64,000 nucleotides of DNA, taken from positions 320,053 to 384,052 of the forward strand of contig NZ_KE383848.1 in assembly GCF_000422485.1 (NCBI RefSeq), given 5' to 3'. This document shows positions 45,869 through 53,715 of the stretch, piece after piece; the first letter of the stretch is position 1; each line of letters opens with the position of its first letter. This DNA comes from Paenibacillus pasadenensis DSM 19293 (GTDB taxonomy: Bacteria > Bacillota > Bacilli > Paenibacillales > Paenibacillaceae). The notes under the pieces were generated by a model that saw only the letters and a program-made list of their open reading frames with translations, was not told where the DNA came from and searched no databases. The position numbers and the translations under genes were made by a program.

Positions 45869-46201
45869 CTGCGACCCGAAAAAGTCGGGTTGCATAGTCC
45901 CGGCAGCACGCTCGGCAAGCTGCAACCCGAAAAAGTCGGGTTGCAGAGGACCGCGAGCGTGCCCGGCAAGCTGCAACCCGAATAAGTCGGGTTGCAGAAG
46001 CCCGACAGCCCGCCCGGCAAGCTGCAACCCGAAAAAGTCGGGTTGCAGAAGCTCGGCAGCGCGCTCGGCAAGCTGCAACCCGAAAAAGTCGGGTTGCAGA
46101 AGCCCAGCAGCGCGCTCGGCAAGCTGCAACCCGAAAAAGTCCGGTTGCAGAGTCCCGACAGCCCGCTCGGCAAGCTGCAACCCGAAAAAATCGGGTTGCA
46201 G
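45869..46201. repeat. Tandem hairpin array 3, family B (seven hairpins, 51-bp period)
   Basis: Seven 27-nt palindromes start every 51 nt from 45869 to 46175. The consensus is CTGCAACCCGA, loop AAAAG, TCGGGTTGCAG. Loop variants AATAAG and AAAAAA occur while the stem is almost invariant; copy 6 has one arm change (TCCGGTTGCAG). The 24-nt linkers (for example AAGCCCGACAGCCCGCTC) are related, not unique. Because 51 is divisible by three, several frames on both strands stay open, giving artificial 17-residue repeat proteins. Confidence 0.93.
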
Positions 46202-46233
46202 AAGCCCGACTGCCGCTCGACCCGAGCGAAGCA

Positions 46234-46282
46234 CAAAAAAAGCTCTTGCCCTCCGGTCCTTCGGACCGGGGCAAGAGCTTTT
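46234..46282. terminator. Strong bidirectional terminator after the PrsA-like gene
   Basis: AAAAGCTCTTGCCC and GGGCAAGAGCTTTT type arms enclose an inner CCGGTCC/GGACCGG hairpin. Seven A at the left give a T7 tail on the minus strand, serving the PrsA-like gene. Confidence 0.85.
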
Positions 46283-46286
46283 CACT

Positions 46287-47588
46287 TTACTTCGAGTTGC
46301 TTGCGGCATTCTCCGCCGGAGCATTCTCCGCCGGAGCGTTTTCGCTCGATCCGTTCTTCTCCGCGCTGCCGTTCGTGTTCTGCGAAGGGTCGAGCGTGTT
46401 CGTGATCGTCGCCTTGGCGCGCAGATCGGTGATGAGCGTCTGGGACAGCGTGCTCAGCTGCTGGTTCTCCAGTGTCTTCCGGATCTCTTCTTTTTTGTCC
46501 TCGAGCGTCGGGGTCGTCGCTTCCTTGCGGTCCACCAGCTTGATGATGTGGTAGCCGTAATCGGACTTGATCGGAGCGCTGATCTCGCCGATCTTCATGC
46601 CGAAGGCCGCTTCCTCGAACTCCGGCACCATCGAGCCCTTGCCGAAGAAGCCGAGGTCGCCGCCGTTGGCCGCGCTGCCCGTATCGGTGGACTTCTCCTT
46701 GGCGATCGCCGCGAAGTCGCCGCCGTTCTTAAGCTGCTTCTCGATCGCATCCGCTTCTTCCTTGGTCGCGACGAGGATGTGGGACGCCTGCACCTGCTCC
46801 GGCGTAGCGAAGCTTTCCTTGTTCTCTTCATAGTTCTTCTTGATATCCTCGTCCGACACCTTCACCTGGTCGGCGAGCAGCTTGCGCATCTGCACCTGCA
46901 TGAGCATCTGCTTCTTCAGGTCGTCCAGCGACATGCCGGACTGCGCCAGCGCGTTCTCGAATTCCGCCTCGGAGGTGAAGTTCTTCTTGATGTCCTCCAG
47001 CTCGGCGTTTTCTTCTTCTTCGGTAACCGCGACGCTTTTATTGTCGGCTTCCTGGTCGACGAGCTTCATCGTGACGAGCTGGTCGAGCGCGGACTTGCCG
47101 TAGGTCGGAGCGAGCATGTCGTACAGCTCGTCCTTCGTGATCTTCTCGCCGTTGACCGTCGCGACGGCCTCGCCGCCTCTATTCGAAAAGAGGCTGACAA
47201 GCGCGATGATCAGGCCGACCGCCAGCACGAGGGAAGCGATCATCCATCCGGTCGCCGCGCCAGAGCGCTTCGGGCCGCCGCCGTCTCCGTCGCCTTGGAC
47301 GCCGTCGTTGTCGAGCGGCAGATCGGCTGCTCCCGCGACCGGCGTCACCGGCACCGAGCCGAACGCGCGCTCCGGATCGGCGGTGTGCACCTCCGCATCG
47401 TACTCGGCCTCGCGGAGGGCGTCCTCGGAGCGGCGCTCCGAGACTTCCTCTTCGGCTTGAATCGTCTCTTCGGCGCGCTCGCTGCCGGAATCGCCGGCGA
47501 AGTCCGCGCCTTCGCGCGTCGCCGTATCTTCCGGCGTCAGATGGTCGTTGCCGTTCGCGTCAAGCGGATCTTTCTTATGGTCTGCCAT
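46287..47588 (-). CDS. PrsA/SurA-like peptidyl-prolyl isomerase, single-pass membrane foldase
   Basis: The 433-residue protein has an acidic cytoplasmic N-terminus of about 112 residues, one membrane helix (TGWMIASLVLAVGLIIALVS) and an outside SurA_N-type chaperone region. A parvulin domain follows (VQASHILVATKEEADAIEKQ, GGDLGFFGKGSMVPEFEEAA, SDYGYHIIKLVDRKEA). It should help fold exported proteins at the membrane-wall interface. Unlike classical PrsA it has no lipobox; the long cytoplasmic tail is unusual. The C-terminus has three near-repeats of ENAPA. Confidence 0.93.
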   Translation of the reverse strand: MADHKKDPLDANGNDHLTPEDTATREGADFAGDSGSERAEETIQAEEEVSERRSEDALREAEYDAEVHTADPERAFGSVPVTPVAGAADLPLDNDGVQGDGDGGGPKRSGAATGWMIASLVLAVGLIIALVSLFSNRGGEAVATVNGEKITKDELYDMLAPTYGKSALDQLVTMKLVDQEADNKSVAVTEEEENAELEDIKKNFTSEAEFENALAQSGMSLDDLKKQMLMQVQMRKLLADQVKVSDEDIKKNYEENKESFATPEQVQASHILVATKEEADAIEKQLKNGGDFAAIAKEKSTDTGSAANGGDLGFFGKGSMVPEFEEAAFGMKIGEISAPIKSDYGYHIIKLVDRKEATTPTLEDKKEEIRKTLENQQLSTLSQTLITDLRAKATITNTLDPSQNTNGSAEKNGSSENAPAENAPAENAASNSK

Positions 47589-47705
47589 TCGAAAATTGAC
47601 TCCCTTCTGTGTGTGGACGGGACTTGTCCCGGTTGTTCGCTCCTCGCATCATATCAAATCCGGGGAGCGCTTACCTTAACGGAACATGAAAAGCAGCTGC
47701 GCTTC

Positions 47706-48551
47706 TTACATCTTCTCCCGGAGAAAGCCGACCGTGGCTTCCAGCGCCGCATCGAGCTCCGGCGTCGCGCCGGCGAACGGATGCGACGCCCCGAACGTAT
47801 GGCTCGCGCCTTCGAGCAGCAGCGAAGGCTGCTGCGGCGCGGCTTCCTTCAGCCGGCCGAACCCCTCGATCAGCCGCGAGCTGTCCGCGTCGCCCTGGAT
47901 GAGGAGGACGGGGGCGCGCAGCGAGGCGAGGCGGGCGGGGATGTCGAAGCGATCCGCGTTCCGGTCGAGATCCTCGAAAAACCCCTTGCCGATCGGCATC
48001 TGCTGGCCGGTGCGGGCGTTCGGCACGAACGCCTGGCCGTCCCTGCGCGCCGCCGCCTCGAACTCCGCGTCGAACAGGTTCGCCCGGGCGATGCCGTTCC
48101 AGGTAACGGCCGCGCGCACGATCGGATGCTCGGAAGCGAAGATGATCGCGTTGCCGCCGCCGCGGCTGTGGCCGCAGATGCCGATCCGCTTGGCGTCGGC
48201 CTGCTCCGGATGCGGCAGCTCCCGACCGACGAGCGCGGCGACGATCCGCTCCAGATCGCTCTGCTCGCGGCTGTACGTATTGAGGGCGAATTTGTTCAGC
48301 TCGTCGAATTCCTCGCCGCCGCTTACGCCGTTGCGGGAGAAGTTGAAGGTGACGGCATAAAAGCCGGCCTCCGCGATCCGCTCGGCGGCATAGGGCAGGA
48401 AGCCCCAGTCCTTGAAGCCCTTGAAGCCGTGGGCGATCAGCACGACGGGCTTGCGCCCGCCGCTCGGAACGAAGCGGACTTCGCCGCGGATTGTGCCGCC
48501 GTCGCTCAGCCTGAGCTCGAAAGGGGCTTGGCGAGGCGCTTTGGTTTCCAT
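47706..48551 (-). CDS. Alpha/beta hydrolase (dienelactone hydrolase/BAAT-like)
   Basis: The 281-residue hydrolase has the oxyanion strand VVLIAHGFKGFKDWGFLPYA, nucleophile elbow GHSRGG, acid near LLIQGDADSS and histidine in LLLEGASHTFGASHPF. The second ATG (48551) was chosen because AAAGGAG is 10 nt upstream of it but only 1 nt from the first ATG at 48560. Substrate is unknown. It shares orientation with the PrsA-like gene, 117 nt upstream of it. Confidence 0.88.
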   Translation of the reverse strand: METKAPRQAPFELRLSDGGTIRGEVRFVPSGGRKPVVLIAHGFKGFKDWGFLPYAAERIAEAGFYAVTFNFSRNGVSGGEEFDELNKFALNTYSREQSDLERIVAALVGRELPHPEQADAKRIGICGHSRGGGNAIIFASEHPIVRAAVTWNGIARANLFDAEFEAAARRDGQAFVPNARTGQQMPIGKGFFEDLDRNADRFDIPARLASLRAPVLLIQGDADSSRLIEGFGRLKEAAPQQPSLLLEGASHTFGASHPFAGATPELDAALEATVGFLREKM

Positions 48552-48759
48552 GCGGGTCATGCTCCTTTCACTTCATAGCTTTTCCAAATCTAAGCATAAA
48601 CTTCCGTGCCCGTCAGTTCAATCTCAAGTTGCCAAGTTCAGGGCGGTTGAAACCATTCTTCGCGTTTCGCCGTCTGTGTGGTATAACGGAAGCTGAACTT
48701 ATCCGCTTGCAGCATATAGAAAAGGACGCCGAGCGTCCCTTCAAGGAGATGGAACCATC

Positions 48760-49677
48760 ATGAACAGCAAACGCAATCGAATGCCTGCCGCGTCCGCCCT
48801 GCTGCTGGCGGCGGCGTTGACCTTGTCTGCCTGCTCCGGCGCCGCCGCGCCGGAACCCGATGCTTCGCCGGGCGCTTCGGCGACCGCGTCGCCGCCGGCG
48901 TCCGCGGGAGGAGGCGGGAGCTCCGCTTCCCCATCGCCGAGCTTGACGCCTTCGCCGTCGTCCTCGCCGACTGCAAAGCCATCGTCCTCGCCGTCCGCCA
49001 AGCCGAGCTCGAAGCCGTCCGCCAGTCCGGCGGGGGCGAAGGGCGGCTCCACGGGAGGCTTCTACGAAGCCATCGAGGTGACGGCAAACGCCTCTGCCGC
49101 CGCGGCGCTCGTCAACAAGCAGTTCCGGCTGCCGGAAGGGTACGCGCCGAAGGAGCTCGTCTATCCCGACATCCCGTTCACGTTCTCGGAGAAGATCGAC
49201 AAGCGCAAGCTCCGCAAGGAAGCGGCGGAGGCGCTCGAGCAGCTCGTCGCCGGCGCGGCGAAGGACGGCATCAAGCTCGCCGGCGTGTCGGGCTACCGCT
49301 CCGAATCCCGGCAAAAAACGCTGTACGAGGGCTATGTGAAAAAGGACGGCGTCGCGGCGGCCGACAAGTACAGCGCGCGTCCGGGACATAGCGAGCATCA
49401 GACGGGACTGGCGATCGACATGTCCGGCATCGACGGAAAATGCGCGGCCGAAAGCTGCTTTGCCGGCACGCCGGAGGCCGAGTGGCTGGCCGAGCACGCG
49501 ACCGACTACGGCTTCATCATTCGTTATCCGGAAGGCAAGGAAGACATTACGGGCTACAAGTACGAGCCTTGGCATATCCGCTACGTCGGCGTCGAGCTCG
49601 CCGCGAAGCTCGCCGAGAGCGGCGACACGCTGGAGGAGCATTACGGCGGAGCGGTTCCGGTCTCGGGCGGCAACTGA
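48760..49677 (+). CDS. D-alanyl-D-alanine carboxypeptidase lipoprotein (VanY/LdcB, peptidase M15B)
   Basis: The 305-residue lipoprotein has lipobox LSAC (Cys25) and a linker of Ser/Pro/Ala/Lys at about 26-95. Its M15B catalytic domain has SGYRSESRQKTLYEGYVKK, the zinc motif SEHQTGLAIDMSG and EPWHIRYVGVELA. It trims D-Ala or, as LdcB, tetrapeptides of peptidoglycan outside the membrane. The linker probably spans the wall. An extended -10, TGGTATAAC at 48679-48687, may be the promoter. A near-perfect terminator follows. Confidence 0.93.
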   Translation: MNSKRNRMPAASALLLAAALTLSACSGAAAPEPDASPGASATASPPASAGGGGSSASPSPSLTPSPSSSPTAKPSSSPSAKPSSKPSASPAGAKGGSTGGFYEAIEVTANASAAAALVNKQFRLPEGYAPKELVYPDIPFTFSEKIDKRKLRKEAAEALEQLVAGAAKDGIKLAGVSGYRSESRQKTLYEGYVKKDGVAAADKYSARPGHSEHQTGLAIDMSGIDGKCAAESCFAGTPEAEWLAEHATDYGFIIRYPEGKEDITGYKYEPWHIRYVGVELAAKLAESGDTLEEHYGGAVPVSGGN

Positions 49678-49694
49678 CCGCAAATGAACATGGA

Positions 49695-49734
49695 GCCGCC
49701 CCCGGTCGATCCCATCGACCGGGGGCGGCTTTTT
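49695..49734 (+). terminator. Terminator after the VanY gene
   Basis: A perfect 16-bp stem, GCCGCCCCCGGTCGAT with ATCGACCGGGGGCGGC, encloses CCC and is followed by TTTTT (49730-49734). Confidence 0.95.
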
Positions 49735-49863
49735 GGGATGCGGCCGACGCGTCCTGCGTGCCAAGGCGCGCCCGACTACGGGACGTTCGGCAGGGCTCCG
49801 CTTCTACACCTGTCCCGGCCCACATACGATACGAAAGGAGAGCAAGCGGGGGAGGTGGAGCGG

Positions 49864-50772
49864 ATGGTCATCGATTGCGCCATCATCGGCGGCGGACCGG
49901 CGGGCTTGGCGGCGGCGCTCGTGCTGGGCAGGGCCCGCCGCTCGGCGCTCGTCGTCGATGACGCCCGTCCGCGCAATGCGGTCACGGCAGCGGGGCACGG
50001 CTATCCGACGAGGGACGGCGTTCCGCCCGGAGAGCTGCGGCGGCTGGCCCGGGAGGAGCTGGCGGCCTATCCGGGCATCCGGCTGCGCTCCGGCAAGGTC
50101 GCGGCGATCGAGAGCCGGGCGGGCAGGTTCCGGGTGCATCTGGAAGGGGGCGGCGGCTTCGAGGCGCGGACCGTGCTGCTGGCGGCCGGGCTCAAGGAGC
50201 AGCTGCCCGACATTCCGGGCCTGCGCGAGCTTTACGGGACATCGCTGTTCAACTGCCCGTACTGCGACGGATGGGAGCTGCGGGATGCGTCGCTGGTGGC
50301 GATTTCGACGGGCGGGAATCTTTTTCAACAGGCGAAGCAATTGCTCGTCTGGTCGCGCGATCTGCTCGTCTGCACGCACGGCCGCGGACAGCTCAGTCCG
50401 CAGCAGCAGCAGGCGCTGGAGGCGCGCGGGGCTCGCGTCGCCCGCGCGCCGATCGCCGCTCTCGAAGGGAGCGGCGGCAAGCTGCATGCCGTGCGCTTCG
50501 CGGACGGCAGCCGGATCGCGCGCAGCGGCGGCTTCGTCACGCCGGACGCGATGCTCGGCACGCCGCTCGGCGCGATGCTCGGCTGCGCGCATGACGCGCA
50601 TGGCGTGCTGCTCGTCGACGGCTTCGGCCGCACGAGCGTGCCGGGCGTCTACGCCGCGGGCGATACCGCCGGCATGTCGCCGTCGCAGGTCGTCGGCGCC
50701 GCCGCGAGCGGCAACCGCGCGGCTTTCTCCATCGGCGGCGACTTGGCCGAAGCGGACTTCGGCCCGGCGTGA
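49864..50772 (+). CDS. Thioredoxin-reductase-like NAD(P)/FAD oxidoreductase
   Basis: The 302-residue protein has FAD motif CAIIGGGPAGLAAALVLGRA, redox-active CxxC in NCPYCDGWELRD and FAD-closing motif GVYAAGDTAGMSPSQVVGAA. It starts at ATG 49864 (GGGGGAGGTGG upstream); a longer frame would add 60 residues reading through the VanY terminator. The family includes thioredoxin reductase and dithiol oxidases of small-molecule pathways. The NAD(P) domain is degenerate (VAISTGGNLFQQAKQLLVWS lacks a clean GxGxxA), so true thioredoxin reductase activity is doubtful. Confidence 0.85.
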   Translation: MVIDCAIIGGGPAGLAAALVLGRARRSALVVDDARPRNAVTAAGHGYPTRDGVPPGELRRLAREELAAYPGIRLRSGKVAAIESRAGRFRVHLEGGGGFEARTVLLAAGLKEQLPDIPGLRELYGTSLFNCPYCDGWELRDASLVAISTGGNLFQQAKQLLVWSRDLLVCTHGRGQLSPQQQQALEARGARVARAPIAALEGSGGKLHAVRFADGSRIARSGGFVTPDAMLGTPLGAMLGCAHDAHGVLLVDGFGRTSVPGVYAAGDTAGMSPSQVVGAAASGNRAAFSIGGDLAEADFGPA

Positions 50773-50792
50773 CGGGCGCCGCTCGTCGCGCG

Positions 50793-50929
50793 GGTAGGAA
50801 GCGCCGCAGCAGCGGATGGCCCTCCATAGTGGCAAATTTGGCACTGGGAAACGCCGCAGCCGCGTGGCGGTTCTCCGTCGTGCCGATCTTGGCACTAGGA
50901 AGCGCCGCCGCCCGGCACTGGGGCCGCTC
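50793..50929. repeat. Degenerate tandem repeat 4 (about 50-51 bp period)
   Basis: GGAAGCGCCGC at 50797, GGAAACGCCGC at 50847 and GGAAGCGCCGC at 50898 lie 50 and 51 nt apart. The two later copies are preceded by TTGGCACT and small dyads (GTGCC-GATCTT-GGCAC). The period matches arrays 1-3 but the sequence is a third type and more decayed. It occupies the space between two convergent genes. Confidence 0.65.
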
Positions 50930-50931
50930 AA

Positions 50932-50977
50932 TAAAAAAGGCTGTCTCGCCGAGAACGCTCGGGAGACAGCCTCTTTT
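50932..50977. terminator. Bidirectional terminator between oxidoreductase and SDR genes
   Basis: AGGCTGTCTC pairs with GAGACAGCCT around GCCGAGAACGCTCGG, itself a hairpin. Runs of A before and T after serve both strands. Confidence 0.85.
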
Positions 50978-50984
50978 CCTTTTT

Positions 50985-51854
50985 CTACCCGTTCAGCACC
51001 TGTCCGCCGTTGATGTGGATCATCTGGCCCGACACGTACGACGAGTCGCTGCTGGCCAGGTACACATAGGCCGGGGCGAGCTCATGCGGTTGGCCGGCGC
51101 GCTTCATCGGCGTGTCGCCGCCGAACTCGGACACATGCTGCTCGTCGAACGTCGACGGGATGAGCGGCGTCCAGATCGGTCCCGGCGCGACGCCGTTGAC
51201 CCGGATGCCGCGCTCCACGAGATGGTTGGACAGCGCGCGCGTGAAGCTGACGATCGCGCCCTTGGTGGACGAGTAGTCGATCAGCTGCGGGTTGCCCTCG
51301 TAGGCGGTGACGGAGGCGGTGTTGACGATGGAGCTGCCCGGCTTCAGATGGGGGAGCGCCGCCTTGGTCAGATGGAACATCGAGAAGATGTTCGTGCGGA
51401 ACGTCTTTTCCAGCTGCTCGGCCGTAATGTCCTCGAACTTCGGCTGCGGATGCTGCTCCGCCGCGTTGTTCACGAGCACGTCCAGGCCGCCGAGCGCCTC
51501 GACGGTCCTGCTCACCGCTTCCTTGGCGAACGCCTCGTCGCCGATATCGCCCGCCAGCAGCAGGCAGGAGCGGCCGGCCGCCTCGATTTCCTTTTTCGTC
51601 TGCTCCGCGTCCGCATCCTCGCTCAGGTAGACGATCGCGACGTCGGCGCCTTCCTTGGCGAAGGCGATCGCCGCCGCGCGCCCGATGCCGCTGTCGCCGC
51701 CGGTGATGAGCGCCTTTTTGCCTTCGAGCTTGCCGGACCCGCGATAATCGGGCGCCGCGTAGACGGGGAGCGGATTCATCTCCGACTCGATGCCGGGCTG
51801 CTTGTCCTGATGCTGCGGGGGGAACGTCTTCACGGTTTCGGTTGGGCTGGACAT
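50985..51854 (-). CDS. Short-chain dehydrogenase/reductase (general stress YdaD/YhdF type)
   Basis: The 289-residue SDR has a 45-residue N-terminal extension (PPQHQDKQPGIESEMNPLPV) typical of the YdaD/glucose-dehydrogenase-like stress group. The NAD(P) motif is ALITGGDSGIGRAAAIAFAK, NNAAEQHPQ follows, and the catalytic Tyr-Lys is in DYSSTKGAIVSFTRAL. AAGGAGG is well placed before ATG 51854. The GGGGTA/TACCCC dyad at 51869-51899 in its upstream region could be an operator. Confidence 0.92.
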   Translation of the reverse strand: MSSPTETVKTFPPQHQDKQPGIESEMNPLPVYAAPDYRGSGKLEGKKALITGGDSGIGRAAAIAFAKEGADVAIVYLSEDADAEQTKKEIEAAGRSCLLLAGDIGDEAFAKEAVSRTVEALGGLDVLVNNAAEQHPQPKFEDITAEQLEKTFRTNIFSMFHLTKAALPHLKPGSSIVNTASVTAYEGNPQLIDYSSTKGAIVSFTRALSNHLVERGIRVNGVAPGPIWTPLIPSTFDEQHVSEFGGDTPMKRAGQPHELAPAYVYLASSDSSYVSGQMIHINGGQVLNG

Positions 51855-51963
51855 GGGATACCTCCTTGGGGGTATAGTGGGATAGGATAAATGTACCCCG
51901 ATGCCGCCCGGATCAACCGAAAGATCGAGCTCCGGGCCGGCGGAAAGGCAAGGAGGAAACCGC

Positions 51964-52557
51964 ATGAATACGCAAGCGATCGAAATGATCGAGCCGGAGG
52001 CGGCAGCAGGCTTCGCGGCCGAGATCGTGACGCCGGACACGGCCGCCGAGGCGTCGGAGCTGCTCGTCGGCATCGCGCGCTGGCTGCGCGGCAACGGATC
52101 CAGGCAATGGTCCGGACTGCTGGATGGAGAGGACAGCCACGGCCTGGACGAGGCCGTCCGCCGCGGAGAAGCCATCCTTTTCCGCGACGGGATGGACGGT
52201 CCCGGAAGGGAGAAGGGCCGGCCCGCCGGCCTCGTGCTGCTGCTGCGGCAGCCGGGCGCTTGGGACCGCGAGCTGTGGGGCGAGCAGGGGCATGAGCCTT
52301 ATGTCTACCTGCACCGGCTGGCGGTCGCGAGAGCTTATGCCGGCAGCGGGCTTGGACGGGCGATCCTGCGCTGGGCGCGGGAACAGGCGGTCCATCCCGG
52401 CAAAAAGGCGATCCGCCTCGACTGCATCGCCGGCAATCCGAAGCTGGAGGCGCTGTACGCGTCCGCCGGCTACTCGCGGCTCGGGACGAGCCCGAACGGC
52501 TTCTGCCTGTTCGAGCAGGCGCTGCCCGAGGCGCAGGAGCGGCGGCCGAGCCGGTAA
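51964..52557 (+). CDS. GNAT family N-acetyltransferase
   Basis: The 197-residue protein has the acetyl-CoA pyrophosphate loop LAVARAYAGSGLGRAILRWA and closing strand IRLDCIAGNPKLEALYASAG. AAGGAGG precedes ATG 51964. It diverges from the SDR gene. The substrate cannot be inferred. Confidence 0.9.
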   Translation: MNTQAIEMIEPEAAAGFAAEIVTPDTAAEASELLVGIARWLRGNGSRQWSGLLDGEDSHGLDEAVRRGEAILFRDGMDGPGREKGRPAGLVLLLRQPGAWDRELWGEQGHEPYVYLHRLAVARAYAGSGLGRAILRWAREQAVHPGKKAIRLDCIAGNPKLEALYASAGYSRLGTSPNGFCLFEQALPEAQERRPSR

Positions 52558-52635
52558 TCCGCTCCGCTTGAAGGCCATCGCAGCGTCAAGGAGCAGCATG
52601 ATGAAAAGCGCAGCCGCTGTCGGCCGGCTCGAAAA

Positions 52636-52682
52636 AGCAGAAAAGCCTCCTTTTCCCCCTGATCAAGAGGAAAAAGAAGGCC
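52636..52682. terminator. Terminator between GNAT and aldose-epimerase genes
   Basis: GCCTCCTTTTCC and GGAAAAAGAAGGC arms enclose CCCTGATCAAGA. On the minus strand TTTTCTGCTTTTT follows, so it mainly ends the epimerase transcript. Confidence 0.65.
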
Positions 52683-52692
52683 GGGCGCGTCG

Positions 52693-53577
52693 TCAGCCCT
52701 GCCCCGGAGCATGCGAAGCGCGCAGCGTCAGCACCGCCTCGATCTCGCCGCCGGGAGGCACCTGCACGAGCTCCTCGCGGCGATCGAGCTCGCCGGACAG
52801 CGCCATCCACGGCTCGACGCAGACGAACGGCTTGCCCGGCACGCTCCACAACACGACGTACTTGAACGCCTCGCTGTAGGCGAGCGTCACGGTGATGCCG
52901 CTGTCGAGCGGGAAGGAGATCTCCGGCCGCCTAGCGTCGAGCAGCGCGGCCGATTCCTGCATCAGACCGAGGTCGAGGCGGCCTTCGTACGGCTTGACCT
53001 GGCCGTCGTTGTAGTCGAGGTAGCGGGTCGCGTCGGTCGCGAACGGGATGTCCTTGGCCGAGGTGGCGAAGTACGGGTGGAAGCCCGGATACATCGGCAT
53101 GGCGCGGTCCGAAAGGTTCCGGTACTGCTGGCGGATCGTCAGCTCGCCGTCCTTGAGCGCATAGGCGAACCGCAGCTCGAAGTCGAACGGGAACGCCGCG
53201 CGCGTCCGCTCGCTGCTGCGCAGCACCAGCGTCGCGGAGGCGGCGCCGTCCTCGGACGTCTCCGCGACCTGCCACGCCTCGGTCCGCGCGACGCCATGCT
53301 GCTTCATCGCATAGGGCTTCCCTTCCCACTCGTATTCGCCGCCGGCGACCGGGCCGCTGATCGGGAACAGCACCGGGTTGCCTCCCCGGATGTTGGCGGA
53401 CGGATCGAGGAAGGTGGCTTCGTCCAAATAGAACAGCTCGTAGCCGTTCAGCCGGCATTCCAGGGCAATGCCCCCGCGCTCGGGACAGAGCAGCACCCGC
53501 GAGCGGGTGGAAGCCTCCGACAGCTCGACCATTTCATAGGCTTCTTTATACATTCTCGCTTGATGACGGGATGACAC
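52693..53577 (-). CDS. Aldose 1-epimerase family protein
   Basis: The 294-residue beta-sandwich protein has NIRGGNPVLFPISGPVAGGE, KQHGVARTEAWQVAE (conserved His), MYPGFHPYFAT (second His of the catalytic pair) and FVCVEPWMAL (catalytic Glu). It resembles the YeaD/YphB-type galactose mutarotase-like group. GTG 53577 was chosen because AAGGAG is 10 nt upstream; ATG 53553 lacks one. It probably interconverts anomers of a hexose or hexose phosphate. Confidence 0.88.
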   Translation of the reverse strand: MSSRHQARMYKEAYEMVELSEASTRSRVLLCPERGGIALECRLNGYELFYLDEATFLDPSANIRGGNPVLFPISGPVAGGEYEWEGKPYAMKQHGVARTEAWQVAETSEDGAASATLVLRSSERTRAAFPFDFELRFAYALKDGELTIRQQYRNLSDRAMPMYPGFHPYFATSAKDIPFATDATRYLDYNDGQVKPYEGRLDLGLMQESAALLDARRPEISFPLDSGITVTLAYSEAFKYVVLWSVPGKPFVCVEPWMALSGELDRREELVQVPPGGEIEAVLTLRASHAPGQG

Positions 53578-53604
53578 TCGAGTTCAGCTCCTTGTTTCGA
53601 TGAC

Positions 53605-53632
53605 TTGAAAAGTTTCCAGATTGCGGTATGCT
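53605..53632 (+). promoter_or_regulatory. Promoter of the HD-GYP gene
   Basis: TTGAAA (53605-53610) and TATGCT (53627-53632) with a 16-nt spacer. The leader before the start at 53716 is about 75 nt and structured. Confidence 0.6.
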
Positions 53633-53644
53633 AGCGGTAATGGC

Positions 53645-53694
53645 GGTTTTGCCTAAAACCTAACGGATCGCTACTCCAATCAGCCCGAAAGGGC
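53645..53694 (+). promoter_or_regulatory. Structured leader of the HD-GYP gene
   Basis: Two short hairpins occur: GGTTTT-GCCT-AAAACC (53645-53660) and GCCC-GAAA-GGGC (53683-53694), the latter with a GNRA tetraloop. The pattern did not match a cyclic-di-GMP or other riboswitch class I know. The second hairpin lies just before the ribosome binding site GAGGTGA and could affect initiation. Confidence 0.4.
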
Positions 53695-53715
53695 TCGCGA
53701 GGTGAACCCCGACGT

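Noticed and set aside
45869..46201. CRISPR array (27-nt palindromic repeat with 24-nt spacers)
   Set aside because: The linkers are near-identical relatives of each other, not unique spacers, and no cas gene is present. The same holds for arrays at 26769 and 45598.
45601..46324. Repeat proteins of 17-residue units (for example LQPDFFGLQLAERA on the minus strand)
   Set aside because: The 51-bp period is a multiple of three, so all minus frames and some plus frames stay open with equally repetitive products. No ribosome binding site or codon preference singles one out.
43926..48578. Open plus-strand frame of 1550 codons
   Set aside because: It runs through the Gly-Ala tract, two hairpin arrays and antisense to the PrsA-like and hydrolase genes. 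It is an artefact of high GC content and repeats.
53633..53715. Cyclic-di-GMP (GEMM) riboswitch
   Set aside because: The conserved GEMM core elements are not present; only two short hairpins are seen.
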